Assembly (NCBI GenBank): GCA_051252095.1
Contig: JBPOFK010000001.1
Coordinates: forward strand, 248,001 to 312,000
Reading direction: 5' to 3'
Length of the DNA: 64,000 bases
Source of the DNA: GCA-2401735 sp051252095
GTDB lineage: Bacteria > Pseudomonadota > Gammaproteobacteria > Burkholderiales > Methylophilaceae
Below are positions 40,879 through 48,782 of the stretch, one piece after another (the stretch's first letter is position 1; every line of letters starts with the position of its first letter). The notes beneath the pieces are model-generated. The model made no database searches and was not told the origin of the DNA. It saw nothing but the letters and a program-made list of their open reading frames with translations. The translations under genes were made by a program, and so were the position numbers.

Positions 40879-41625
40879 CTAAGTGGACTTTTTCATTAAC
40901 ATAGGCGTGTAGTTGCAGCGAATTTTTTCTAGCAGTTCTCGCACTAGTTTTTGATCTTGTGGGTCAGTGCTAATTTGGCCTAAAACAATATTCTTAAAAT
41001 AGATAGATTTATATTGATCTGGTAGTTGTATTGCTTCCAGTAGGCGGCAATTACCGCTACGCATCTGTTCTATTTGGGCAACAAGTGCTGCTGTACTTTC
41101 TGGGGTGGCTAAAACTGGGCTAAGAACAGGTTTAAATGCGGTTTCATGAACGGCTTCTGTTTGTGTGGCAATTAACTGTGGAGAAGCATATTGTATTAAT
41201 AAGCCACCAGTAATGATGACCGTACCAATAAAGCTAGCTGCAATAGCATAGGCAGATTTTCGAGAGATACGAAATTCTTTTTTTGTTTGCGCTTTAATTA
41301 GCGCTTCCGCTGCGCTTTTGGCGTGAATGAGCCCACTGAGGTTGTTGTTTTGTATTTTTTCCTGCATGGCAGACAATGCCATGACGTATAGTTGAGTTGC
41401 GAGCATTTCTGGCAAAGCAGCACCTGCTTTTGCAGCTTCCAGACTTAAATATGTTTTGAGTGCGTTAGCATCCTGATTGATTTGACTAGGATCTGTTTGC
41501 GCACTAACACCTGGGGCCTCTGTCCAGTCATGAAGTACGTCAAATAAGCACAGCATCCTGGCGTGTGGCGTCTTGCCAGACTTTTTAAGCATGTGTATTA
41601 ACCAGGTTGAGTGCAGGATATCCAT
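40879..41625 (-). CDS. Single-span membrane protein of unknown function
   Basis: A 248-residue protein with a soluble N-terminal part (about 1-118), one membrane helix (SAYAIAASFIGTVIITGGLLIQYA, about 124-147) and a C-terminal periplasmic part with two cysteines (SGNCRLL and KIRCNYT), which could form a disulfide. The topology is like an anti-sigma factor or a TPR-less signalling protein, but no motif identifies it. It ends 11 bases before the hemJ-like gene, which is upstream on the same strand, so they may be co-transcribed. Confidence 0.65.
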   Translation of the reverse strand: MDILHSTWLIHMLKKSGKTPHARMLCLFDVLHDWTEAPGVSAQTDPSQINQDANALKTYLSLEAAKAGAALPEMLATQLYVMALSAMQEKIQNNNLSGLIHAKSAAEALIKAQTKKEFRISRKSAYAIAASFIGTVIITGGLLIQYASPQLIATQTEAVHETAFKPVLSPVLATPESTAALVAQIEQMRSGNCRLLEAIQLPDQYKSIYFKNIVLGQISTDPQDQKLVRELLEKIRCNYTPMLMKKST

Positions 41626-41635
41626 CGATCAGGCA

Positions 41636-42046
41636 CTAAAGTGGTTTGACTACAACCAGAATAACAATAATGATTAGCACGATTACTGGAACTTCATTAA
41701 ACCAACGATACCAAATATGGCTGTGTTTGTTTTTGCCTACTTTAAAGTCACGCAAAATCTTGCCACAATAAAAATGATAGGCAATCAAACCTAAGACTAG
41801 CGTTAATTTAGGATGCATCCATTTGCCTGTGATGCCGTATCCTAACCACAACCACAAACCAAAGCCTAATGCGAGTAAGGCTAGAGGAAGCATGAATCGG
41901 TAAAGCTTTTCTTCCATTTGCGTTAGCCGTTTTATTGATTCAGGGTTGGTTTCCATAGCATGATTCACAAAAATACGTGGCAAGTAAAAAAGCCCAGCGA
42001 ACCAACTAGTAACAAAAATAATATGAAAGGCTTTGACCCATAGCAT
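41636..42046 (-). CDS. hemJ: HemJ-like protoporphyrinogen IX oxidase (CopD/UPF0093 family)
   Basis: Four-helix membrane protein of 136 residues in the UPF0093/HemJ group, which oxidises protoporphyrinogen IX to protoporphyrin IX in heme synthesis. The conserved His8 (KAFHIIFVTSWFAGLFYLPRIFV) and the Lys/His in WMHPKLTLVLGLIAYH are visible. Its start overlaps the TlpA-like gene's stop by 1 base, so both are probably on one transcript. A role in heme supply for the cytochromes of the window is consistent. Confidence 0.88.
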   Translation of the reverse strand: MLWVKAFHIIFVTSWFAGLFYLPRIFVNHAMETNPESIKRLTQMEEKLYRFMLPLALLALGFGLWLWLGYGITGKWMHPKLTLVLGLIAYHFYCGKILRDFKVGKNKHSHIWYRWFNEVPVIVLIIIVILVVVKPL

Positions 42047-42549
42047 TAGCTTAATTCCTTATCCAAAAGTGCACGCAGTTTATGAAAGTTGATTAGCCCC
42101 ACTGCATGCTGAATACGCTTACCCTCTTTATTATAGATATAGGTCGTCGGCGTTACTTTTACACCACCAAATTTCTGTGTCATTTCAGCATAGCTATCGT
42201 GTATCACTGGAAATGGTAATTGTTTTTGTGTGGCATAGTTAACCACTTGCGCTGGTGGGTCATAAGGCATGGCAACTGCAATAATTTCAAACCCTTGGTT
42301 TTGGTATTGTTGATAGGTGTCAACTAAGTCTGGCATCTCTTTGACACAATTTCGACAATCTGTTGCCCAGAAGTTAATGAGTACAACTTTGCCTCTAAGT
42401 GATTGCATGCTGATTTTTTCACCTTTAATCGTTATAAATTCAGCGTTTGCAATTTCTTTTTTCTGAGAAAGTTTGTAGAAGCTGAACCCGATTATGGCAA
42501 CAAGTAATAACAGTAAAATAGAGAGTATTGGTTTTTTCATTGTTTGCAT
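42046..42549 (-). CDS. TlpA/ResA-like thioredoxin, membrane anchored
   Basis: A thioredoxin-fold protein anchored by one N-terminal helix (LSILLLLLVAIIGFSFYKL). The active site is CRNC (FWATDCRNCVKEMPDL) and the cis-Pro region is KVTPTTYIYNKEG. Such proteins reduce apocytochrome c thiols or other periplasmic substrates. The start is uncertain: ATG 42549 (used here) or ATG 42540; a longer frame to 42669 would overlap the divergent DUF3683 promoter and is unlikely. It is followed by hemJ with a 1-base overlap. Confidence 0.83.
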   Translation of the reverse strand: MQTMKKPILSILLLLLVAIIGFSFYKLSQKKEIANAEFITIKGEKISMQSLRGKVVLINFWATDCRNCVKEMPDLVDTYQQYQNQGFEIIAVAMPYDPPAQVVNYATQKQLPFPVIHDSYAEMTQKFGGVKVTPTTYIYNKEGKRIQHAVGLINFHKLRALLDKELS

Positions 42550-42625
42550 AATATATTGTAACTTCTTTATTTCAAATTGTGCGATTAACCACAACACAGT
42601 TGTAGTTTTTGTGGCGATTTTGACG

Positions 42626-42634
42626 TGATATAAT
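42626..42634 (+). promoter_or_regulatory. Extended -10 promoter of the DUF3683 gene
   Basis: TGA-TATAAT (42626-42634) is a consensus extended -10. The -35 region about 17 bases upstream (TTTTTG, near 42606) is weak, as allowed for extended -10 promoters. The predicted start is about 20 bases before ATG 42660. Confidence 0.55.
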
Positions 42635-42659
42635 CGGTTTTTGTTTAAAAAATTATTGA

Positions 42660-45600
42660 ATGAACGCACCTATTTCAGCTGAATTACTTAGAGCTAATCC
42701 TGACACACCAACGCGACTCCGCGAAATTCCATATAACTATACTTCTTTTTCTGACAGAGAAATCGTTATACGGTTCCTAGGCGAGGAGATGTGGGACTTA
42801 CTGCATGCATTAAGAGCAGAACGTAGAACGGGTAGAAGCGCGCGCATGTTATTTGAAGTGTTAGGTGATATGTGGGTTGTAAGTCGCAACCCCTATTTAC
42901 AAGATGACCTTCTGGACAACCCAAAGCGCCGTGCATCTTTGATTGAGGCGCTCAATCATCGCGTATCAGCCATTGATGAGCGTAGAAGTGGCAATGATAA
43001 AGTTGAAAGACTTGTTGTTGCTACTAAAAAAGCCATAGACAAGTTTGCTGATGATTTTCGACAAACATACGATTTGCGTAAAAAAGCACTCAACAAATTA
43101 CTTAAGTTTACGCGCAAAGATAATATCCAGTTTGATGGATTGGCACGTGTTTCACATGTGACTGATGCAACAGATTGGCGTGTTGAGTATCCATTTGTTG
43201 TGCTCAATCCAGATACCGAAGCAGAAATTGCACATCTTGTTCGTATTTGTATAGAACTGGGCTTAACGGTTATTCCTAGAGGGGGTGGTACTGGCTATAC
43301 AGGTGGCGCAATTCCATTAACCCCTTTGTCAGCCGTGATTAATACTGAAAAACTGGATCAGCATGCGGGCGTACAGATGCGGGCTTTGCCAGGCGTAGCG
43401 CATCAAGTTGCTACGATAGAATGTGGTGCTGGCGTGGTGACACGTAGGGCAATGGAAGCAGCATCAGAAGCTGGTTTAGAGTTCGCATGTGACCCAACGT
43501 CTGCAGATGCTTGCTGTATTGGTGGGAATGTTGCTGTTAATGCTGGTGGTAAAAAGGCGGTCTTATGGGGGACTGCATTAGACAATTTGGCTTCATGGCG
43601 CATGGTGACACCTGATGCAACATGGATGGAGATTGAACGGTTAGATCATAACTTAGGCAAGATTCATGATATTGAAATGGCGCGATTTAAAATTAGCCGT
43701 TTTGATGCAGATAGGAAAAATCTGATTGCTGAACCAGAAGTCATTGAAATTCCAGGCCCAAGCTTTCGTAAGGTTGGGTTGGGTAAAGATGTCACGGATA
43801 AGTTTTTGTCTGGATTGCCTGGTGTGCAAAAAGAAGGGTGCGATGGATTAATTACATCAGCAACATTTATTTTGCACCGCATGCCTAAACATGTACGCAC
43901 TGTGGCACTTGAGTTTTTTGGTCAGGTATCAAATGCGGTGCCTGCCATCGTTGAAATTAAAGACTATTTAGATGCAACAGCCAAGCAAAAACCCGCTGTT
44001 CTGTTAGCTGGCCTAGAGCATCTTGATGAGCGTTACATAAAGGCAGTAGGGTATGCAACTAAAGCTGCGCGTCAGCAAAGGCCAAAAATGGTTTTGCTCG
44101 CAGACATTGCGTCAGACGATGAGAATGCAGTTGGAGAGGTTGCATCCGCTATTGTGCGGATGTGTAATGCGCGTGATGGCGAAGGTTTTGTGGCTGTTTC
44201 GCCCGATGCGCGCAAAAAATTCTGGTTAGATCGATCACGTACAGCTGCGATTGCTCGACACACTAATGCATTCAAAATTAATGAAGATGTGGTCATACCA
44301 CTCCCGCAATTAGGCGAGTACTCAAATGGCATTGAGCGTATCAATATTGAACTCTCAATTAATAATAAGCTTAAATTGATAGATGCCTTGGAGAAATTCT
44401 TGGAAGGTGATTTGCCGCTTCAACAAGACGAAGAAGGCAATACAGATCAAGAAAGTGTGAAGTCTAAGCAAGTCTTGGCATTGCAGCTGGTCCGCGATAT
44501 GCGCATGCAATGGCGCTTAATTTTGAATTCTCTAGACGAACCATTGAATGCATTAGGTAAGTTTGGCGATCAGTTTGGTCAACATGCGACTGTCTTTGAA
44601 GCGGTACAGTCTTATGATTTGCGCGTCTCTTGGAAGCGAGAGTTAAAGCAGCCTTTGGGCGACATATTTGCGGGCCGCGAATTCCAAAAGATTATTGAGG
44701 CACTAGATAGCATCCACAAAAAAATCTTGAAGAGTCGTGTTTTCATCGCCTTGCATATGCATGCAGGTGATGGCAACGTGCATACCAATATTCCCGTTAA
44801 TTCTGATGATTATGACATGATGCAGCAAGTGCATGGCGCTGTGAAGCGCGTGATGGCACTTGCGCGTAAGTTGGACGGTGTTATTTCAGGAGAGCATGGG
44901 ATTGGCATCACCAAAATGGAGTTTTTGGATCAAGAAACGATTGATACATTTACCCAGTATAAAAATAAAGTCGATCCAAATGGGCACTTCAATAAAGGTA
45001 AACTGCTAGCTGGCTCTGGTTTAGAGAATGCCTATACCCCAAGTTTTGGCTTGCTAGAGCAAGAATCGATTATTATGGAGCAGTCTGCTATGGGAGAAAT
45101 AGCAGATGATATTTCAGACTGCTTGCGCTGTGGTAAATGCAAACCTGTGTGTTCAACGCACGTGCCAAGGGCAAACTTACTCTATTCACCGCGGAATAAA
45201 ATTCTGGGCACATCGCTGTTGATTGAAGCTTTTTTATATGAAGAGCAAACACGTCGCGGCATTTCGCTTCAACATTTTGATGAGTTTAACGATGTGGCGG
45301 ATCACTGTACTGTTTGTCATCGTTGTGAAAATCCTTGCCCAGTCAATATTGATTTTGGTGATGTGACTATCAAAATGCGTAATTTTTTGCGGGAGCAGGG
45401 AAAGAAAAAATTCAATCCAGGTACTGCTGCAGGAATGTTATATCTCAACGCAAAAGATCCTGCGACCATAAAATTTTTACGCGCAACGATGATAGGTATG
45501 GGCTATAAAGCGATTAACTTTGCCAATAGCTTGGCGAAAAAATTTGGCTTATTAAAAGATAAAAAAGCGCCACCAGCAACAGTCGGTAAAGCAGAAATCA

Positions 45601-46529
45601 AAGCACAGGTGATTCATTTTATTAATAGGCCAATGCCTAAAAAAATGCAGTCAAAAACTTCACGTGCAATGTTAGGTGTTGAAGATGATACGATGGTACC
45701 GCTTATTCGAAACCCTGAAAAAGTAACGGATGACTCTGATGCTGTTTTCTACTTCCCAGGTTGTGGTTCTGAGCGCTTGTTTTCTAATGTCGGATTGGCG
45801 ACGCAGGCAATGTTATATGAAGTCGGTGCTATTACCGTATTGCCACCGGGCTATTTGTGCTGCGGTTATCCGCAAACGGCAAGTGGTAACCATGACAAAG
45901 GGCAAGAGATTACGGCAGAAAATCGCGTGCTGTTCCATCGTGTGGCAAACACCCTCAATTATTTGGATATTAAAACAGTAATTGTTTCCTGCGGTACTTG
46001 TATGGATCAATTGCAAAAGTATGAATTTGAGAAGATTTTCCCAGGTTGCCGATTATTGGATATCCATGAATACTTAATGGAAAAAGATCAAAAGTTGTCT
46101 GGTATCACAGGTACGCGCTATATGTATCATGACCCTTGTCATAGCCCGATGAAGACCTATAAACCGACAGAGGTGACCAATATGCTGATGGGGCAGAATG
46201 TTGACTTGAATGATCGATGTTGTGGTGAGAGTGGCACCTTCGCCGCTGCGCGACCAGATATTGCCACTCAAGTTAAATTCCGTAAGCAAGAAGAGCTTGA
46301 AAAAGGCTTGGATAAAATGGGATTGACAGTTGGCAAGCCAGAAGAAAATGTAAAAATTCTAACGAGTTGCCCAAGCTGCTTACAAGGTTTATCGCGTTAT
46401 GGTAATGATACAGGGATAGAAGCTGATTACATCGTCGTTGAAATGGCTAAACACCTGCTTGGAGAAGACTGGATGGATGATTACATTCAGAAAGCCAACA
46501 ATGGCGGCATAGAAAAAATCTTACTTTAG
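42660..46529 (+). CDS. Large FAD/Fe-S oxidoreductase (DUF3683, GlcD-GlcF fusion type)
   Basis: A 1289-residue protein combining several redox modules. An N-terminal DUF3683 region spans about 20-140. A FAD-binding (GlcD-like) domain spans about 170-780 with VIPRGGGTGYTGG and the C-terminal half containing HMHAGDGNVHTNIP and GEHGIGITK. Two [4Fe-4S] motifs follow, CLRCGKCKPVC (about 820) and CTVCHRCENPC (about 882). Two CCG (GlcF-like heterodisulfide) units have CGSE/CCGY (about 1034 and 1067), CGTC (1111) and CCGESGTF (1186). It is likely to oxidise a D-2-hydroxyacid and pass electrons to the quinone pool; the substrate is not known. Monocistronic with its own promoter. Confidence 0.88.
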   Translation: MNAPISAELLRANPDTPTRLREIPYNYTSFSDREIVIRFLGEEMWDLLHALRAERRTGRSARMLFEVLGDMWVVSRNPYLQDDLLDNPKRRASLIEALNHRVSAIDERRSGNDKVERLVVATKKAIDKFADDFRQTYDLRKKALNKLLKFTRKDNIQFDGLARVSHVTDATDWRVEYPFVVLNPDTEAEIAHLVRICIELGLTVIPRGGGTGYTGGAIPLTPLSAVINTEKLDQHAGVQMRALPGVAHQVATIECGAGVVTRRAMEAASEAGLEFACDPTSADACCIGGNVAVNAGGKKAVLWGTALDNLASWRMVTPDATWMEIERLDHNLGKIHDIEMARFKISRFDADRKNLIAEPEVIEIPGPSFRKVGLGKDVTDKFLSGLPGVQKEGCDGLITSATFILHRMPKHVRTVALEFFGQVSNAVPAIVEIKDYLDATAKQKPAVLLAGLEHLDERYIKAVGYATKAARQQRPKMVLLADIASDDENAVGEVASAIVRMCNARDGEGFVAVSPDARKKFWLDRSRTAAIARHTNAFKINEDVVIPLPQLGEYSNGIERINIELSINNKLKLIDALEKFLEGDLPLQQDEEGNTDQESVKSKQVLALQLVRDMRMQWRLILNSLDEPLNALGKFGDQFGQHATVFEAVQSYDLRVSWKRELKQPLGDIFAGREFQKIIEALDSIHKKILKSRVFIALHMHAGDGNVHTNIPVNSDDYDMMQQVHGAVKRVMALARKLDGVISGEHGIGITKMEFLDQETIDTFTQYKNKVDPNGHFNKGKLLAGSGLENAYTPSFGLLEQESIIMEQSAMGEIADDISDCLRCGKCKPVCSTHVPRANLLYSPRNKILGTSLLIEAFLYEEQTRRGISLQHFDEFNDVADHCTVCHRCENPCPVNIDFGDVTIKMRNFLREQGKKKFNPGTAAGMLYLNAKDPATIKFLRATMIGMGYKAINFANSLAKKFGLLKDKKAPPATVGKAEIKAQVIHFINRPMPKKMQSKTSRAMLGVEDDTMVPLIRNPEKVTDDSDAVFYFPGCGSERLFSNVGLATQAMLYEVGAITVLPPGYLCCGYPQTASGNHDKGQEITAENRVLFHRVANTLNYLDIKTVIVSCGTCMDQLQKYEFEKIFPGCRLLDIHEYLMEKDQKLSGITGTRYMYHDPCHSPMKTYKPTEVTNMLMGQNVDLNDRCCGESGTFAAARPDIATQVKFRKQEELEKGLDKMGLTVGKPEENVKILTSCPSCLQGLSRYGNDTGIEADYIVVEMAKHLLGEDWMDDYIQKANNGGIEKILL

Positions 46530-46537
46530 CAAAAGAT

Positions 46538-46567
46538 GTTAAGCGCCATCTGGAGATGGTGCTTAAC
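46538..46567. terminator. Stem-loop between the convergent DUF3683 and slmA genes
   Basis: GTTAAGCGCCATCT (46538-46551) and AGATGGTGCTTAAC (46554-46567) pair over 14 bp with one G-T. It fills the gap between the two stops exactly. On the minus strand the stem is followed by ATCTTTTGC, so it probably ends slmA transcription; on the plus strand no T-run follows. Confidence 0.65.
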
Positions 46568-47125
46568 TTACATAATGGATGCTAATTGCTGCTGTACGTA
46601 TTCAAGAGGCTTACGCTTAAAACCACTTTTTGCATACTGGTGCCAGCGGCCAATCACAAAACACAGCATCATATTTGCTTGGCTTTCTGGTAATATTTTT
46701 TTGCCAGACTCAGCTACGGCGACTTTAAGACATTGTTTTAGTGATGCTTCGATACGATCGTAGAGTTGATTAATGCGATCTTGTAACCTTTCATTTTCGT
46801 TAACAAGTGCATCACCAATCAATACTCGCGTCATTCCTGGATTCTTTTCTGCAAATCTAAGTAGCATGCTGACAATTAATAAAATTTGTTTACTGCCATC
46901 CTGTTCTTCTGTCGTGATTTTGTTGATCACGCCAAAAATACTATTTTCGATAAACTCGATTAGCCCTTCAAACATTTGTGCTTTCGTTGAGAAATGCCGA
47001 TAAAGCGCTGCTTCAGATACATCCAATTTTTTTGCGAGTGCAGCGGTAGTTATTTTTTCGCGTTTTGGATTTTCAAGCATTTTTGCTAATGCTTCTAAGA
47101 TTTGTTGTTTGCGTTCCCCTGCCAT
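46568..47125 (-). CDS. slmA: Nucleoid occlusion factor SlmA (TetR family)
   Basis: A 185-residue TetR-type DNA-binding protein. GERKQQILEALAKML plus KREKITTAALAKKLDVSEAALYRHFSTKAQMFEGLIEFIENSIF at the N-terminus is characteristic of SlmA, which prevents FtsZ-ring assembly over the nucleoid by binding palindromic SBS sites. The C-terminal part (MLLRFAEKNPGMTRVLIGDALVNENERLQDRINQL) is also typical. It lies last in the leftward argA-argB-HAD-slmA run. Confidence 0.93.
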   Translation of the reverse strand: MAGERKQQILEALAKMLENPKREKITTAALAKKLDVSEAALYRHFSTKAQMFEGLIEFIENSIFGVINKITTEEQDGSKQILLIVSMLLRFAEKNPGMTRVLIGDALVNENERLQDRINQLYDRIEASLKQCLKVAVAESGKKILPESQANMMLCFVIGRWHQYAKSGFKRKPLEYVQQQLASIM

Positions 47126-47162
47126 GCTATTCCCTGAAATGACTGAATGATTATTGGATTAA

Positions 47163-47789
47163 TTATAGCCTAAGGTGTGGTAGTGCTGATACTGAACTTA
47201 GCCTAAAATCGACAAAATTTGGCTTTGATAGTTTTCGATTGACCCAAATAGTTTTGATGCCAATGCGTTTAGCCGTCATTAGGGCAGCCAAGTTGTCTTC
47301 TAGCATAATACAGTTATTTGGCCTGGCTTTAATCGTTCTTAGTAGTGTTTGAAAACCGCGCACAGTTGGTTTTGCATGAAAGCCTGAAGACTCAACGCTG
47401 AAAACGAGATCAAAAATATCACTAATACCTAATAAGCCAAGTACGCGCAAGGCGTAATTTCTTGGTGCATTGGTGAAGATGACTTTGCGGCCTTTCAGTC
47501 TAGTCAATGTATGGCGAAGTCGTTTGGTTTGAATGACACGTTCGGCTAAATCTGGGAACTTATGCGTTTCATTGAGGAAGTGGTGTGGGTTTGTACCATG
47601 GTGGCGCATCAAGCCCTTGAGGGTTGCACCATAGATTTTCCAATAATGCTTCCGCAATTGGTCTGCTGTTGCATCATCAATATCGAGTGATTCCTTGATG
47701 TACTTTGTCATTGCGCCATTCATCTCAGGAAAGATGTGAGCGGATGCATTATGCAATGTATCGTCTAAATCAAAAATCCAAACGCGCAC
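47163..47789 (-). CDS. HAD-family pyrimidine 5'-nucleotidase
   Basis: HAD-superfamily phosphatase (208 residues) of the pyrimidine 5'-nucleotidase/YjjG-SDT1 group. Motif I is FDLDDTLHNAS (5-15), motif II is the Thr in VIFTNAPRNYALRVLGLLGI, and Lys plus the acidic pair in KPTVRGFQ and MLEDNLAALMTAKRIG form motifs III and IV. It removes phosphate from UMP or TMP-like nucleotides, possibly including non-canonical ones. It lies between argB and slmA, an arrangement seen in other betaproteobacteria. Confidence 0.85.
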   Translation of the reverse strand: MRVWIFDLDDTLHNASAHIFPEMNGAMTKYIKESLDIDDATADQLRKHYWKIYGATLKGLMRHHGTNPHHFLNETHKFPDLAERVIQTKRLRHTLTRLKGRKVIFTNAPRNYALRVLGLLGISDIFDLVFSVESSGFHAKPTVRGFQTLLRTIKARPNNCIMLEDNLAALMTAKRIGIKTIWVNRKLSKPNFVDFRLSSVSALPHLRL

Positions 47790-47817
47790 GTTAGCTGCTA
47801 AGTTGATACGTTTGCGC

Positions 47818-48699
47818 TTAATTCGCTTTAATTAAAGTCCCAACACCTTCATCGGTGAGGACTTCAAGCAGTAAAGCGTGCTCTACGCGACCATCAATAA
47901 TATGCACTGCTTTTACACCACTTCTGGCTGCGTCTAGTGCTGAGCCGATTTTTGGCAGCATGCCCCCAGACAGGCTACCGTCTGTAACCATATTATCAAT
48001 TTCTTTTGGTGTTAAGCCTGTAAGTAATACCCCGTCTTTGTCCAAAACGCCTGGCGTATTAGTGAGCAGAACCAGTTTCTCTGCTCGTAAGATTTCAGCG
48101 ACCTTGCCAGCAACGACATCTGCATTAATATTAAATGTGCTGCCATCTTCACCAACGCCAATGGGTGCTACTACAGGAATAAAATCACCGCTATCCAAAA
48201 AATTAATAATGCTAGGATCAATCTTACTTATTTTTCCAACTTGTCCAACATCAATCATTTTTTCTTTATCATTAATGTCTTCCATTAGGAGTTTGTCAGC
48301 ATGGATAAAGTTACCATCTTGGCCAGTTAACCCAACTGCTTTGCCACCATGGCGATTGATTAAATGCACAATTTCTTTATTGACATGGCCAAGTACCATT
48401 TCGACAATGTCCATGGTTTCGTCATCCGTTACACGCATGCCTTGGATAAACTCGCCTTTCTTGCCTACTCTATCTAGCATTTGATTAATTTGTGGTCCAC
48501 CACCGTGAACGATAACAGGGTTCATGCCTACTAATTTTAGTAAGACGACATCACTAGCAAATGATGCTTTTAGGCTTTCGTCGGTCATGGCGTTGCCGCC
48601 ATATTTAATCACGATGGTCTTATCAAAAAAGCGTTTAATATAAGGAAGCGCCTCTGAGAGAGTCTTGGCTTTTTTGGCGGCAGCAGATTCGCTAATCAT
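47818..48699 (-). CDS. argB: Acetylglutamate kinase ArgB
   Basis: Second step of arginine synthesis, phosphorylating N-acetylglutamate. Amino-acid-kinase-fold motifs are VIKYGGNAM (30-38), LLKLVGMNPVIVHGGGPQINQML, and GSTFNINADVVAGKVAEILRAEKLVLLTNTPGVLDKDG, with GGMLPKIGSALDAARSGVKAVHIIDGR at the C-terminal end. The 293-residue length is in the arginine-sensitive size class. It lies 83 bases downstream of argA on the same strand, and feedback regulation by arginine is expected. Confidence 0.96.
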   Translation of the reverse strand: MISESAAAKKAKTLSEALPYIKRFFDKTIVIKYGGNAMTDESLKASFASDVVLLKLVGMNPVIVHGGGPQINQMLDRVGKKGEFIQGMRVTDDETMDIVEMVLGHVNKEIVHLINRHGGKAVGLTGQDGNFIHADKLLMEDINDKEKMIDVGQVGKISKIDPSIINFLDSGDFIPVVAPIGVGEDGSTFNINADVVAGKVAEILRAEKLVLLTNTPGVLDKDGVLLTGLTPKEIDNMVTDGSLSGGMLPKIGSALDAARSGVKAVHIIDGRVEHALLLEVLTDEGVGTLIKAN

Positions 48700-48782
48700 G
48701 TGTTTGGTTTCCAGTGAGTTAATGACAAGATTGTATCGAAAAAAAAGCAGTCTATGAAATCTTAAACTAATTTTGTGAGCAA

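Noticed and set aside
47855..48484. Plus-strand open frame (209 codons) opposite argB
   Set aside because: Low-complexity Ser/Pro/Thr product lying completely inside a firm argB gene; no ribosome site.
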